Shown here in pieces: positions 16,264 through 24,100 of a stretch of 38,265 bases of DNA (position 1 is the stretch's first letter; every line of letters begins with the position of its first letter). Source of the DNA: Desulfurococcaceae archaeon (GTDB taxonomy: Archaea; Thermoproteota; Thermoprotei_A; Sulfolobales; Desulfurococcaceae). The position numbers were made by a program, and so were the translations under genes. The notes under the pieces are model-generated. The model saw only the letters and a list, made by a program, of their open reading frames with translations. It was not told the DNA's origin and ran no database searches. The stretch lies in assembly GCA_023269765.1 (NCBI GenBank), contig JAGDWH010000002.1, positions 1 through 38,265 on the forward strand, written 5' to 3'.

Positions 16264-16450
16264 TTCCACGAACCCCGGAGCCCCTGTTACGCTCCCGAGT
16301 CCCGGGGGCGAGTGAACAGGGGATGGACGCCAGTGGGCCTGCTCCTACCCGCACCCCTTACAATTATATTACTCAGTATTACAAGATCGCTGAGGACCGA
16401 TGCTACGAGCTCGAAGCAGCATTGTCGTTGGAATTTGCGGGCGACTCAGT
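16264..16450 (+). ncRNA. Unassigned structured RNA candidate
   Basis: The 279-nt gap between the AbrB-PhoU gene and tRNA-Cys has no convincing gene but several helices. CCCCTGTT (16281-16288) pairs with AACAGGGG (16315-16322), and within it CGCTC pairs with GAGTG. GTGGG (16333-16337) pairs with CCCGC (16348-16352). CTGAG (16390-16394) with CTCAG (16445-16449) encloses GAC-c-GATGCT/AGCATT-GTC. The first part is GC-rich in an AT-richer gap, as expected of RNA genes in hyperthermophiles. I could not match it to SRP RNA, RNase P RNA (no GAGGAAAGTCC core), 5S or C/D sRNA. The 3' end is a guess. Confidence 0.4.
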
Positions 16451-16492
16451 TAAACGCTTTTAAGTGGTTTAAGAGTACTATATTGTTGAGTG

Positions 16493-16599
16493 GCCGGGGT
16501 GGCCGAGCGGTCTAAGGCGGCGGGCTGCAGGGCCTGTTCTGTCAACATTGGGGTTCGCGGCAACCCGCTATACCGCGGGTTCGAATCCCGCCCCCGGCT
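16493..16599 (+). tRNA. tRNA-Cys (GCA), with 32-nt intron
   Basis: The acceptor GCCGGGG/CCCCGGC, discriminator T73 (a tRNA-Cys determinant) and anticodon GCA in loop CT-GCA-G fit tRNA-Cys. The anticodon stem is GCGGG/CCCGC. The intron at 16531-16562 follows position 37, the canonical archaeal site. The T arm GCGGG-TTCGAAT-CCCGC is perfect. The spliced length is 75 nt with a 6-nt variable loop. A TATA-like CTTTTAAG lies near 16457-16464. CCA is not encoded. Confidence 0.92.
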
Positions 16600-16644
16600 T
16601 CCCCTTCCACGTTTTCTACTAGTGCTTAGGGCTTGTACCGCTAC

Positions 16645-16851
16645 TTACTCTATGTACTTCACGTTTTGGCACTTCAGTTTCTTTAAAAACTCTTCGAGCG
16701 CGTTGAGCGGGATTTTTATGGTGTAGAGGTGCTTGCTCGTTCTTGCCTTGATCTTGGCGATGCCTTCCTTTTCCAGCTTTACTACTCTACACTCCTTTGC
16801 TCTCTCACTTATTGCAATAAATTCCTCGGGATTCTTGACTTCCTTCGGCAT
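16645..16851 (-). CDS. rpl38e: Large ribosomal subunit protein eL38
   Basis: A 68-residue basic protein that starts MPKEVKNPEEFIAISERAKE and contains IKARTSKHLYTIKIP, matching eukaryotic RPL38 (MPRKIEEIKDFL, FKVRCSRYLYTLVI) in order and length. eL38 is found in Thermoproteota and absent from most Euryarchaeota, which supports the lineage. The ATG at 16851 has GTGA 4 nt upstream. It is a single gene divergent from the DtxR regulator and lies outside the large ribosomal cluster at the window's end. Confidence 0.85.
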   Translation of the reverse strand: MPKEVKNPEEFIAISERAKECRVVKLEKEGIAKIKARTSKHLYTIKIPLNALEEFLKKLKCQNVKYIE

Positions 16852-16930
16852 AAGTCACTACACCCGTATCTCTGAACCTGTTAGCACTTTTAAGAGCAAT
16901 GGTGCTTAAAAACTAGTGTAGTGTCTGCGC

Positions 16931-17581
16931 ATGAGTTACGCTAAAATTAGGCTCGAAGACTACTTAACAACAATTTACAGGCTCGAAGAAGCCCTCGGCA
17001 TTGCGAGAATCAAGGAGTTGTCTAGCGAGCTTGGAGTATCGCCTGCCACGGCTTCTAAAGTTATTAAGAAGCTCGAAGAAAAAGGACTCGTTACTAGAGA
17101 GAAGTACCATTACATTAAGTTAACAGATAAGGGCAGAGGCCTCGCAGAAGCTATTATAAGGAAGCACAGAATAGCAGAGCTCTTTCTATCTAAAATACTC
17201 GATTTTAATGACTACGAGGCACATTACTATGCCCACTACTTTGAGCACTTGCCAGACACTATTATAGAGAGGATACACAGGCTGCTCGAGTACCCTAGCG
17301 CCTGCCCTCACGGAAACCCACTTCCAGGGACAAACTACACTGAAAAGGGGGAGTTCATAAGGTTAAGCGAGGCGAGTGAGGGCTCTAAGTGTACTGTTAA
17401 GAGACTACTAGGTGAGCTAAGAGATGTGCTCAAATATATTGTGAGCGCTTCAATTAAAGTAAATACTTCACTAACCATTCTATCAAAAAGCTCCGATAGT
17501 ATTCAAGTTTCAATTGAAAATACAAAAGAGGTAACCATACCAACGCGGATAGCTTACTACATACTCGTCAAATGCGAGTAA
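16931..17581 (+). CDS. DtxR/MntR-family metal-dependent transcriptional regulator
   Basis: A 216-residue repressor. The N-terminal winged helix is LEDYLTTIYRLEEALGIARIKELSSELGVSPATASKVIKKLEEKGLV (residues 8-55). The dimerisation domain carries metal-ligand motifs, including ...RKHRIAELFL, HYYAHYFEHLPDTIIERI and CPHGNPLPG, as in DtxR and MntR. A C-terminal SH3-like/FeoA-like region follows (KCTVKRLLGE onward) but is weak. The message is probably leaderless from the TATA at 16905-16912. It sits directly upstream of feoAB on the same strand and is the obvious candidate to bind the palindromes there. Confidence 0.92.
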   Translation: MSYAKIRLEDYLTTIYRLEEALGIARIKELSSELGVSPATASKVIKKLEEKGLVTREKYHYIKLTDKGRGLAEAIIRKHRIAELFLSKILDFNDYEAHYYAHYFEHLPDTIIERIHRLLEYPSACPHGNPLPGTNYTEKGEFIRLSEASEGSKCTVKRLLGELRDVLKYIVSASIKVNTSLTILSKSSDSIQVSIENTKEVTIPTRIAYYILVKCE

Positions 17582-17640
17582 GACTTGTTATTGCTAGTAG
17601 CTAGACTATAACACGATGTCTGCTGAGAGCAGAAAAGAAC

Positions 17641-17658
17641 TATCCCTTACAAGGGATA
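17641..17658. promoter_or_regulatory. Candidate operator 1 at feoAB promoter
   Basis: A perfect inverted repeat, TATCCCTT-AC-AAGGGATA, abuts and partly overlaps the BRE/TATA element of feoAB (AAGGGATATATTAG). A protein bound here would block TBP/TFB. Its arms differ from those of the second palindrome, so a second regulator is possible. Confidence 0.5.
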
Positions 17659-17664
17659 TATTAG
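17657..17664 (+). promoter_or_regulatory. TATA box of feoAB
   Basis: TATATTAG, preceded by a purine-rich BRE, predicts transcription start near 17686. This lies inside the second palindrome and downstream of the ATG at 17679, which helps to place the real feoA start further on. Confidence 0.5.
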
Positions 17665-17681
17665 CCCCTAGGTAATACATG

Positions 17682-17701
17682 AATTTAGACGAGTCTAAAT
17701 T
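17682..17701. promoter_or_regulatory. Candidate DtxR-type operator 2 over the feoAB start site
   Basis: A perfect 20-bp inverted repeat with 9-bp arms AATTTAGAC and GTCTAAATT around GA. The arms, TTTAGAC/GTCTAAA, resemble DtxR/IdeR-family half-sites (TTAGG-like). It covers the predicted transcription start of feoAB, a standard place for iron-dependent repression, and lies 101 bp after the DtxR-family gene. Confidence 0.6.
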
Positions 17702-17717
17702 TATGGGGGTCGTGCTT

Positions 17718-17957
17718 ATGGACACCGTAATGAGTTTAGATATGGTCAGAGAAGGCGCGAGAGTTGTCGTCAAAGAAGTAAGTGGAGGTGGGTGGGCTCG
17801 CAGGCTCTATCAAATGGGCATAGTACCTGGCTCGCAAGTAGAAGTAGTCTTCAATAGAGGGCGGGGTCCTGTAGTAGTCCGGGTAGGCGGCGTAGAGGTG
17901 TCTATAGGTAGAGGCATTGCTAGGAGGATTTTGGTACAGCAGGTGACGTCCCCTTGA
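17718..17957 (+). CDS. feoA: Ferrous iron transport protein A (FeoA)
   Basis: A 79-residue SH3-like FeoA protein. MSLDMVREGARVVVKEVSGGG, then YQMGIVPGSQVEVVFNRGRGPVVVRVGGVEVSIGRGIARRILV match the FeoA pattern (LxxMGIxPG, G-VxVRVxG). It helps FeoB at the cytoplasmic face. The start is set at ATG 17718 because GGGGGT lies 7 nt upstream. The earlier in-frame ATG at 17679 would put the operator and transcription start within the coding region. The stop overlaps the feoB start (TTGA). Confidence 0.9.
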   Translation: MDTVMSLDMVREGARVVVKEVSGGGWARRLYQMGIVPGSQVEVVFNRGRGPVVVRVGGVEVSIGRGIARRILVQQVTSP

Positions 17958-20023
17958 AAAAGCGAATAGTAGTTGGACTTGTAGGACAGCCCAATGTAGG
18001 TAAGTCGTCACTCTTCAATGTTATTACAAAAGGCAATGCCATAGTAACAAACTGGCCTGGAACAACTGCAGAAAGGCACGAAGGAAGGGTTGCCCACAGG
18101 GGTTACGAGCTCGTATTCGTAGACTTGCCAGGCATATACGGGCTTTCGTACCTGACAATGGAAGAAGGAATATCTAGGAACTTTATAGCAGGAGGAGAGT
18201 ACGACCTACTAGTCGTTCTAGTAGACTCCTTAGCGCTTGACAGAACGCTGTACTTGGCCGTTGAGATCCGCGAATTAACAGGCAGAGTAGTAGTTGCCGT
18301 GACCAAGATTGATGAAACACATAGCAGAGGCATTCACATAAACTACGAGTTGCTGGAAAAGAGACTGGGTGTTCCCGTAGTCCCGGTCTCTGCGCTTAAA
18401 AACATTGGATTAGAAGAGCTGTTTGACACTATAATAGAGCACGCTCGTAGAGAAGCGCCCCTTCTCAAGGTCGACTACGGCGAGCTAGAGCCTTTCATAA
18501 GCTCAATAGAGCAAGTGCTGCAACCCTACCAGGTGCTGCTCAAGTATCCGACGCGATGGCTCGCAGTAAAGTACCTCGAAGACGACCATGACGTTGAAGA
18601 GCTGTTAAGGAACACTTTAAAAGATCGCTATTTCGAGCTAGAGGAAGTAAAGAACGAGGCTAAGCGGAGAATTGGCAAGGACCTGGCGGCATTCGCATCC
18701 ACGAGAAGAATGAGCTTTATTCAGGAACACCTCATTAGGGATGCTGTAATAAAAATTAGTGTTCCCAAGCGCGAGAAACGCCCTCTCTTAGTTTTCTACA
18801 ACCCATATGTAGCACCAGCTATTTCCATAGCCATTTTCTTCGGGCTCTTTCTACTAGTCTTCACCATTAGCACAGGCTATCCCCTCTCTGTTCTTCTAAG
18901 TAGCCTAGGCTATTCCGAATTTGCACAAGTACTTGAAGAGTACTCTATTTCGAGTCTTATGGAGAGGCTTCTCGAGTATTTAGGAGGAGTTATTAGTAGT
19001 GCTTTAGGAGAGGGGTTGCTGTCCTCTCTTGTTGTTGATGGAATCCTGGGGGGTGTAGCAGCCATACTATTGTTTATCCCGCTGGTGGCCATAGTCATGG
19101 CAGTACTAGGCATGCTCGAAGACTCGGGGTTGTTACCTAGATTGGCTGTAGGTACCCACGTGCTACTCCAGAGAATTGGGCTTTCAGGACACTCATTACT
19201 GCCAATTTCACTATCACTGGGCTGCAACGTGCCTGGTTTAATTTCTACTCGAGCTGTCCCGAGCCACTCTGAACGACTCAGGCTGTTACTACTAGCTCCA
19301 TTCGTGCCATGCCAAGCGCGCCTTGTAGTGCTTTTAGCAATAGCTGCGGCTATTGGTGGATTTGCGGGAGCAATCTTAGTACCACTAGCGTATTTAAGTG
19401 CATTCGCCGTCTTCATACTGCTCAACTACGCAATATACGCACTAACGGCAAAGAAGCAGCGAGTAGAGCTACTCCTGGAAATACCCCCATTGCACAAACC
19501 TTACGTGCGCGTTGTATGGTGGTTTACGTGGTTCTACCTCAAGCACTTCTTAATTAAAGCTGGAACAGTAATATTCCTAGTTAGCTTGGTAATGTGGTCT
19601 TTAGGACACTTTACGTTGAGTGGAGCATATACTGAGGATGTAAGTAAAAGCGTCTTAGCAAGCGCGGCCAAGTACTTAGCACCGTTACTTACACCACTTG
19701 GAATTAGTGGTGAAAATGCCTGGCTCGCTGCTTATGCTGTAATAGTGGGATTTCTCGCTAAGGAGCTCGTAATTAGTGCTATAGTAACTGCCACTAGCGC
19801 CCTCTCGCCTAAAGAAGCCATTGAAGTACTTGGACTCACCACTCAGTCTGCCGTGTCATTGGCCCTTTTTGTAACGCTGTATGTTCCCTGCCTAGCAACG
19901 CTCGCCACAATATATAGCGAAACCAGGAGCGTGAAGTACACGCTGGCCTCTCTTGTCGTAATGCTGGTCACAGCATACATTTACGCTGCAATAGCATATG
20001 CCATTGGAACACTACTCGCTTAG
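17954..20023 (+). CDS. feoB: Ferrous iron transport protein B (FeoB)
   Basis: A 689-residue GTPase-coupled Fe(II) permease in the cytoplasmic membrane. The G domain has G1 GQPNVGKSS (11-19), switch-I NWPGTTAERHEG, G3 VDLPGIYGL, G4 VTKID and a G5-like SALKN. A helical spacer follows, then the membrane part with paired Gate motifs: SLGCNVPGLISTRA with its conserved Cys, and YVPCLATLATIYSETRS with the second conserved Cys. It starts with TTG overlapping the feoA stop by 4 nt. No feoC-like gene follows. It is expected to be repressed by the adjacent DtxR-type regulator when iron is plentiful. Confidence 0.96.
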   Translation: MKKRIVVGLVGQPNVGKSSLFNVITKGNAIVTNWPGTTAERHEGRVAHRGYELVFVDLPGIYGLSYLTMEEGISRNFIAGGEYDLLVVLVDSLALDRTLYLAVEIRELTGRVVVAVTKIDETHSRGIHINYELLEKRLGVPVVPVSALKNIGLEELFDTIIEHARREAPLLKVDYGELEPFISSIEQVLQPYQVLLKYPTRWLAVKYLEDDHDVEELLRNTLKDRYFELEEVKNEAKRRIGKDLAAFASTRRMSFIQEHLIRDAVIKISVPKREKRPLLVFYNPYVAPAISIAIFFGLFLLVFTISTGYPLSVLLSSLGYSEFAQVLEEYSISSLMERLLEYLGGVISSALGEGLLSSLVVDGILGGVAAILLFIPLVAIVMAVLGMLEDSGLLPRLAVGTHVLLQRIGLSGHSLLPISLSLGCNVPGLISTRAVPSHSERLRLLLLAPFVPCQARLVVLLAIAAAIGGFAGAILVPLAYLSAFAVFILLNYAIYALTAKKQRVELLLEIPPLHKPYVRVVWWFTWFYLKHFLIKAGTVIFLVSLVMWSLGHFTLSGAYTEDVSKSVLASAAKYLAPLLTPLGISGENAWLAAYAVIVGFLAKELVISAIVTATSALSPKEAIEVLGLTTQSAVSLALFVTLYVPCLATLATIYSETRSVKYTLASLVVMLVTAYIYAAIAYAIGTLLA

Positions 20024-20027
20024 AGGA

Positions 20028-20090
20028 GTAAGTCAGCGCCGGCATGGCTCTTCACGGCTCAGTAATCGGGGACGGGTGTCATCACTCCCG
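20028..20090 (-). ncRNA. C/D-box sRNA
   Basis: Read on the minus strand: box C GTGATGA (20085-20079), a 16-nt guide, box D' CTGA (20062-20059), a 3-nt spacer, C' GTGAAGA (20055-20049, one mismatch), a guide ending CATGCCGGCG, and box D CTGA (20036-20033). Order, spacing and size (about 60 nt) are those of archaeal 2'-O-methylation guides. By the D+5 rule the pairing bases would be those just before each CTGA; I could not assign an rRNA or tRNA target. It lies directly after feoB on the opposite strand. Confidence 0.72.
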
Positions 20091-20154
20091 ATACACTACT
20101 ATCGAAATGGCGGCTTTTAGTTTCACACTACGAAAATTCATGCTGCTTGGATTA

Positions 20155-20745
20155 CTACTTAAGTGGCCTGCCCTCGCTCCAGATGCCATTAAAGTACTCT
20201 AAAACCAGTTTAGCCAGCTTGCTTGAATTAACTAGTAAAGTGGCCTCGTGGTTTAATGTCAAAGCGCTTTCTGTCCAGTTATGACTACCTATAAAGACGT
20301 ACTTGCCGTCTATAATGACTATTTTAGCGTGAGTAGTTTTCGCCTTAGACTCGTCTAGTCTTACTGGAACACCGCTTTCCACCAAGTAGCTAATTGTTTC
20401 AGGATAGCTCTGGTAGGTCTGGTCGTCAATGACTATCTTCACGTCGACACCTCTACTGTACAAGTCCACTAGCTTTCTCAGTAAGATGTTAACAGGGTCA
20501 TTTGGTTCGTTTGAGTCATACTTTACAACGTACATTACTACATAAACGCTCTCGTTGGCTAGATCGAGGTAGTAGGTTAAATTGCCGAAGTAGGTTTCAT
20601 CAGGCAAGAACAAGACGCTGCCTTCTGGTAATACTGCTTGCTGAGCCTGCGGCCTAATTGTTTGAATAGCAATGAAGTACCCAGCTATCACGCCAAGTGT
20701 AAATGCAATTACTATGGCTGTCGTTCTCGCGTTTTTCACGAACAT
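20155..20745 (-). CDS. Membrane-anchored phospholipase D-like (single HKD) protein
   Basis: A 196-residue protein with an N-terminal hydrophobic helix (about 9-29) that acts as a signal or anchor and puts the rest outside the membrane. The PLD domain contains one HKD motif, THAKIVIIDGKYVFIGSHNW, with His139, Lys141, Asp146 and Asn156. As in Nuc endonuclease, a homodimer would complete the active site. It could be an extracellular nuclease or phosphodiesterase. It is a single gene, with GAGG ahead of the ATG and a 33-bp inverted-repeat region upstream. Confidence 0.85.
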   Translation of the reverse strand: MFVKNARTTAIVIAFTLGVIAGYFIAIQTIRPQAQQAVLPEGSVLFLPDETYFGNLTYYLDLANESVYVVMYVVKYDSNEPNDPVNILLRKLVDLYSRGVDVKIVIDDQTYQSYPETISYLVESGVPVRLDESKAKTTHAKIVIIDGKYVFIGSHNWTESALTLNHEATLLVNSSKLAKLVLEYFNGIWSEGRPLK

Positions 20746-20751
20746 CGCCTC

Positions 20752-20784
20752 TTACGATTATCTATGATATGATTATCATCGTAA
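20752..20784. promoter_or_regulatory. Inverted repeat between TATA and start of the PLD-like gene
   Basis: TTACGAT (20752-20758) and ATCGTAA (20778-20784) are perfect arms around AT-rich sequence that holds the direct repeat GATTATC. It lies between the minus-strand TATA-like sequence (about 20782-20792) and the ATG at 20745, covering the likely transcription start, so it could be a repressor site. The regulator is unknown. Confidence 0.35.
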
Positions 20785-20943
20785 AAATACTCGGGGTAGA
20801 AAGTGCTAGGCTCTTACGGATTTCCCAAGCTTGGGTGGAGCTAAAAGGCGGGTTTCAGCTCTTTTACAAGCATGCATTGCCGCTAGCATCAATGAAGGTT
20901 TATTAGCCTAGATCCCTTAATGATGTCATGGCAAGGCGTTGTA

Positions 20944-21018
20944 GGGCCCGTCGCCTAGCCAGGATAGGGCGCCGGCCTCCTAAGCCGGAGGACCCGGGTT
21001 CAAATCCCGGCGGGCCCG
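20944..21018 (+). tRNA. tRNA-Arg (CCT)
   Basis: The acceptor GGGCCCG/CGGGCCC, D stem GCCT/GGGC, anticodon stem CCGGC/GCCGG with loop CT-CCT-AA, and T arm CCGGG-TTCAAAT-CCCGG are all intact. It is 75 nt with discriminator G, no intron and no encoded CCA. It decodes AGG, which is used heavily in the genes around it. Confidence 0.95.
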
Positions 21019-21130
21019 CTACTCCCGCCGGGGATTGCCGCCTCTCATTCCACATACTTGTAGAAGATTAGCCCACGAGACCTAGTGATTTTTCGGCTCT
21101 TAATACGAACTTATTATGTGAGTAGTTACC

Positions 21131-24100
21131 ATGAGTGAGCGCGTCTCTTCAGATCGGCTACTGAAGTCTAAGGGCTATAGTTTTATTGAATACATAGAGC
21201 CCGGTGTAGAGCCCGAATACTCTGACATCACCTTTAGCGACGTAATCGAGGAATTCTCGCTACTAGATATAGGCTTCAAGAGGTTGTTTAAACATCAATA
21301 CGAAGCTTACGAAGAGCTCATGCAAGGACGTAACATAGTACTGGTCTCTGGCACGGGCAGTGGTAAGACAGAAGCGTGGTTTCTCTACTTTGCAAAGATG
21401 CTCAAGAGCGATGCGGGTTTTAGGGCCCTGGCGTTATACCCAACACTAGCTTTAGCAAATGACCAAATTAAGCGATTAGCTCGCTATATGTCAGCTCTCA
21501 AGAGAGAAGTACTGCAACTAGATAGCACCAAGAAAAACGAGTACATAAAGTTGATTGGCAAGCAGGGCTTGCTGAGTAAGATCTCGACTTCAAACTTAGT
21601 AGTAACTAACCCGGCGTTCTTACTACACGACATGAAGAAGTACTTTGTAAGGAAAGAGAGTGCCTTGTTGTCGTCAATATACTACGAGATCTCCTTGCTA
21701 GTCATCGACGAACTAGACTTCTATAGCCCGAGGAGCCTTGCGCTACTCTTAGCGATGGTTTATCTTCTATCAGCTATATCGGAAAAAACACTACAAGTAG
21801 CTGTGCTTTCCGCGGGCATAGCAAATCCAGAAGACCTCTGCAATTATCTAGAGAGCGTTACACGTCGAAAATGCACTGTAGTAAGGGGTAAGCCGTTTAG
21901 AGTTGAGAACCGTGTCTACGTGGTGCTTGGCAAGAACTTGTATGAAGTCTGGAATATCGTTAAAAACGTGCTGGCAACTGGCGCGATGCGCTCGGAACTT
22001 GCTTATTTAAGCAAACTAGTCAGCGACTTCGAGACCTTCAAGTCTAATGCATACTACGTGCTCTCTGTGCTCGAGGGCCTTGGTTTTGAAGCGCCGACCC
22101 TAGGTTTAGACCCTGCAGAGCTAATAGCAGAGTACTTTAAAGACAAGTACGTTACCCTGGTCTTCACCAGGAGTATTAACACCGCCGAAGAGTTTGTAAG
22201 AAGCATTAAGACTAAGTACGGCTCGGATGCTCCAATAGCATCGCACCACCACCTCATATCCAAAAAACTTAGAGAGGAAATAGAAGAGGGGGCGCGCTCG
22301 GGGCGGTTAAAAGTAATTGTTTCACCGAGGACACTATCGCAAGGAATAGACATTGGGCTCGTCTCTAGAGTAGTCCACCTAGGCTTGCCTGATGACGTGA
22401 GAGAGTTCTACCAGAGAGAGGGCAGAAAGGGGCGCAGACCCGAGCTAGAGTTTTCAGAAACCATTATTATCCCGCACTCTAGGTGGGATCGAGAACTACT
22501 AAGCAGCGGACTAGAGACCTTTAAGAAATGGCTTGAGTTGGGCATTGAGAAAACTCTGGTAAATCCAGATAACTTGTACATCTACCTCCTCACAGGAGTA
22601 GTAAAGCTTAAGTCGCCGTGGTTTAAACTTGACTTAAACGAGAAGGAGCTCGCGGCGCTGAAAAGCGCTGGTATTATAAGTCCCGAGGGTAAAATCAACG
22701 AGGCCGCCTTAAACGCTACTTACGAGAGACTTAACTTCTACGAATATGCGCCACCCTATGGCATTAAGCGGTATATTGAAAGAGGTGACAAAGTAGCACC
22801 TTTAGAGCCTATAGGGCACGTTGACTTAGTTGAAAAGTTCCAACCAGGTTGCATTGACTATAGTGAAGATGGAATTGTCGTATCGCTCGACTATGGAAGG
22901 TCTTCGAGACACGTTAAAGCCGTGATCGAAAAAGACATCAGACAAGTAGATTTCAGGTCTCACGATGGATTAGCCGTGGCGCTAGAGGAGTACAACTACT
23001 TGAAGCTTAAATGGGGTGAAAAACCCAATGTCCTGAGAGACCTCTTAGCAGGCAGGCTTACGAGCGAAGTTCTCTGTGTTGTTTACGTGCCTCGCGACGG
23101 CTTTGGAAAATACGTGAAAATCCCGGAGAGGTGTACGTGGTATCTCCGCTCAGAAAAGCCGAAAATACTGTGGTCAAGCGGTAAGCCAATAGTATTCCAC
23201 GAAAAGAGGGCAATTTACGTTCCAATGCCGACTGGCGGCGAGTACAGAGACTTTACCTACGGATATTCCTACTCTGTTGACATGCGAGAAGACGCTGAGT
23301 TAATGAGGCTAGCGCTGGCCTACATTATGGTTGTTCTAAGGAGGCGTTTTGGAATTCCGCTCAACACTATAATGTACGACGTTACTAAAATAGGCGAGTA
23401 CAAGTACTTCTCTCTATACGAGCCGGAGGCCGCTGGAGTTATAAATAAACTAGACTGGCTGCTGGTTAGAAGAGCCGTGGAGCTGCACGAGCCCGAAGAT
23501 CTCGATAGAATAATGATCTCAGAAGTAGACGACTTAGCCTACTCAACACTCATAACAATAGACTTTAACTGGGACATAGTTAAAGAACAGGCACTTAGAG
23601 TAGTAGACTACGTGCTGGCTAGGCAGAAAGTAAAAGCACTACTGTGGGGTAGAGAAGTCTACTTGCCGCGGCCTAGCCCTGCCTTGAAGGTGCTTTCATA
23701 CGTTATTATGAGCGAAGTTCTCAATGACGGGCGACCAGTGCCTAGCCTTATTAGCGGTCACGGGGCCTTCGATGGCGATAAGTTCATTGGTTCTATCGCG
23801 CTGTACCCACCAATACCACTAATAAAGCCGCCCAAAGAACTACTTGAAGTAGAAAACTACATACTGGATAAAGTCTACTATGAAAACTTCAAGCTCCTGG
23901 TTGAAGACAGCAACGTAGTACTACAGCAACTTAAGCAAGCAAATATGAGAAGACTTGCTTCACTACTTGAAAACAGCAGGGAATTCGTTATTGATGCTCG
24001 TAGTGTCGTAGAACAACTAGGTATAAGAGGACTAAGCATGGAAGAAGTCGCGCGTGCCGCGGGATTCGAGCCCTTAACCAATTATGCTAAGGTGCGCGAA

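Noticed and set aside
16264..16340. 5S rRNA or SRP RNA, because of short runs such as CGAACCCCGGAG and CCCCTGTTA
   Set aside because: The similarity does not extend: no 5S loop order, no SRP helix 8 sequence (GGAAGGGAGCA-like), and wrong length.
16312..16515. A 67-aa open reading frame (GTG start) between the AbrB-PhoU gene and tRNA-Cys
   Set aside because: It runs through the predicted RNA helices and into the tRNA, has no ribosome-binding site and no recognisable protein features.
16493..16599. A class II tRNA (Leu or Ser)
   Set aside because: The extra length lies in the anticodon loop after position 37, not in the variable arm; anticodon GCA and discriminator T identify tRNA-Cys.
16883..16906. 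Imperfect repeat AGCAC/GTGCT between rpl38e and the DtxR gene, similar to half of the GAPOR palindrome
   Set aside because: Arms are only 5 bp and 14 nt apart, and lie across two TATA boxes; too weak to call a shared operator.
17679..17717. An earlier ATG for FeoA
   Set aside because: It lies upstream of the predicted transcription start and puts the 20-bp palindrome inside the coding sequence; FeoA proteins begin near the later ATG.
18910..19425. A 171-aa reading frame on the minus strand inside feoB
   Set aside because: It is antisense to FeoB membrane helices, rich in Ser/Thr/Asn with no hydrophobic core pattern, and has no promoter; a shadow frame.
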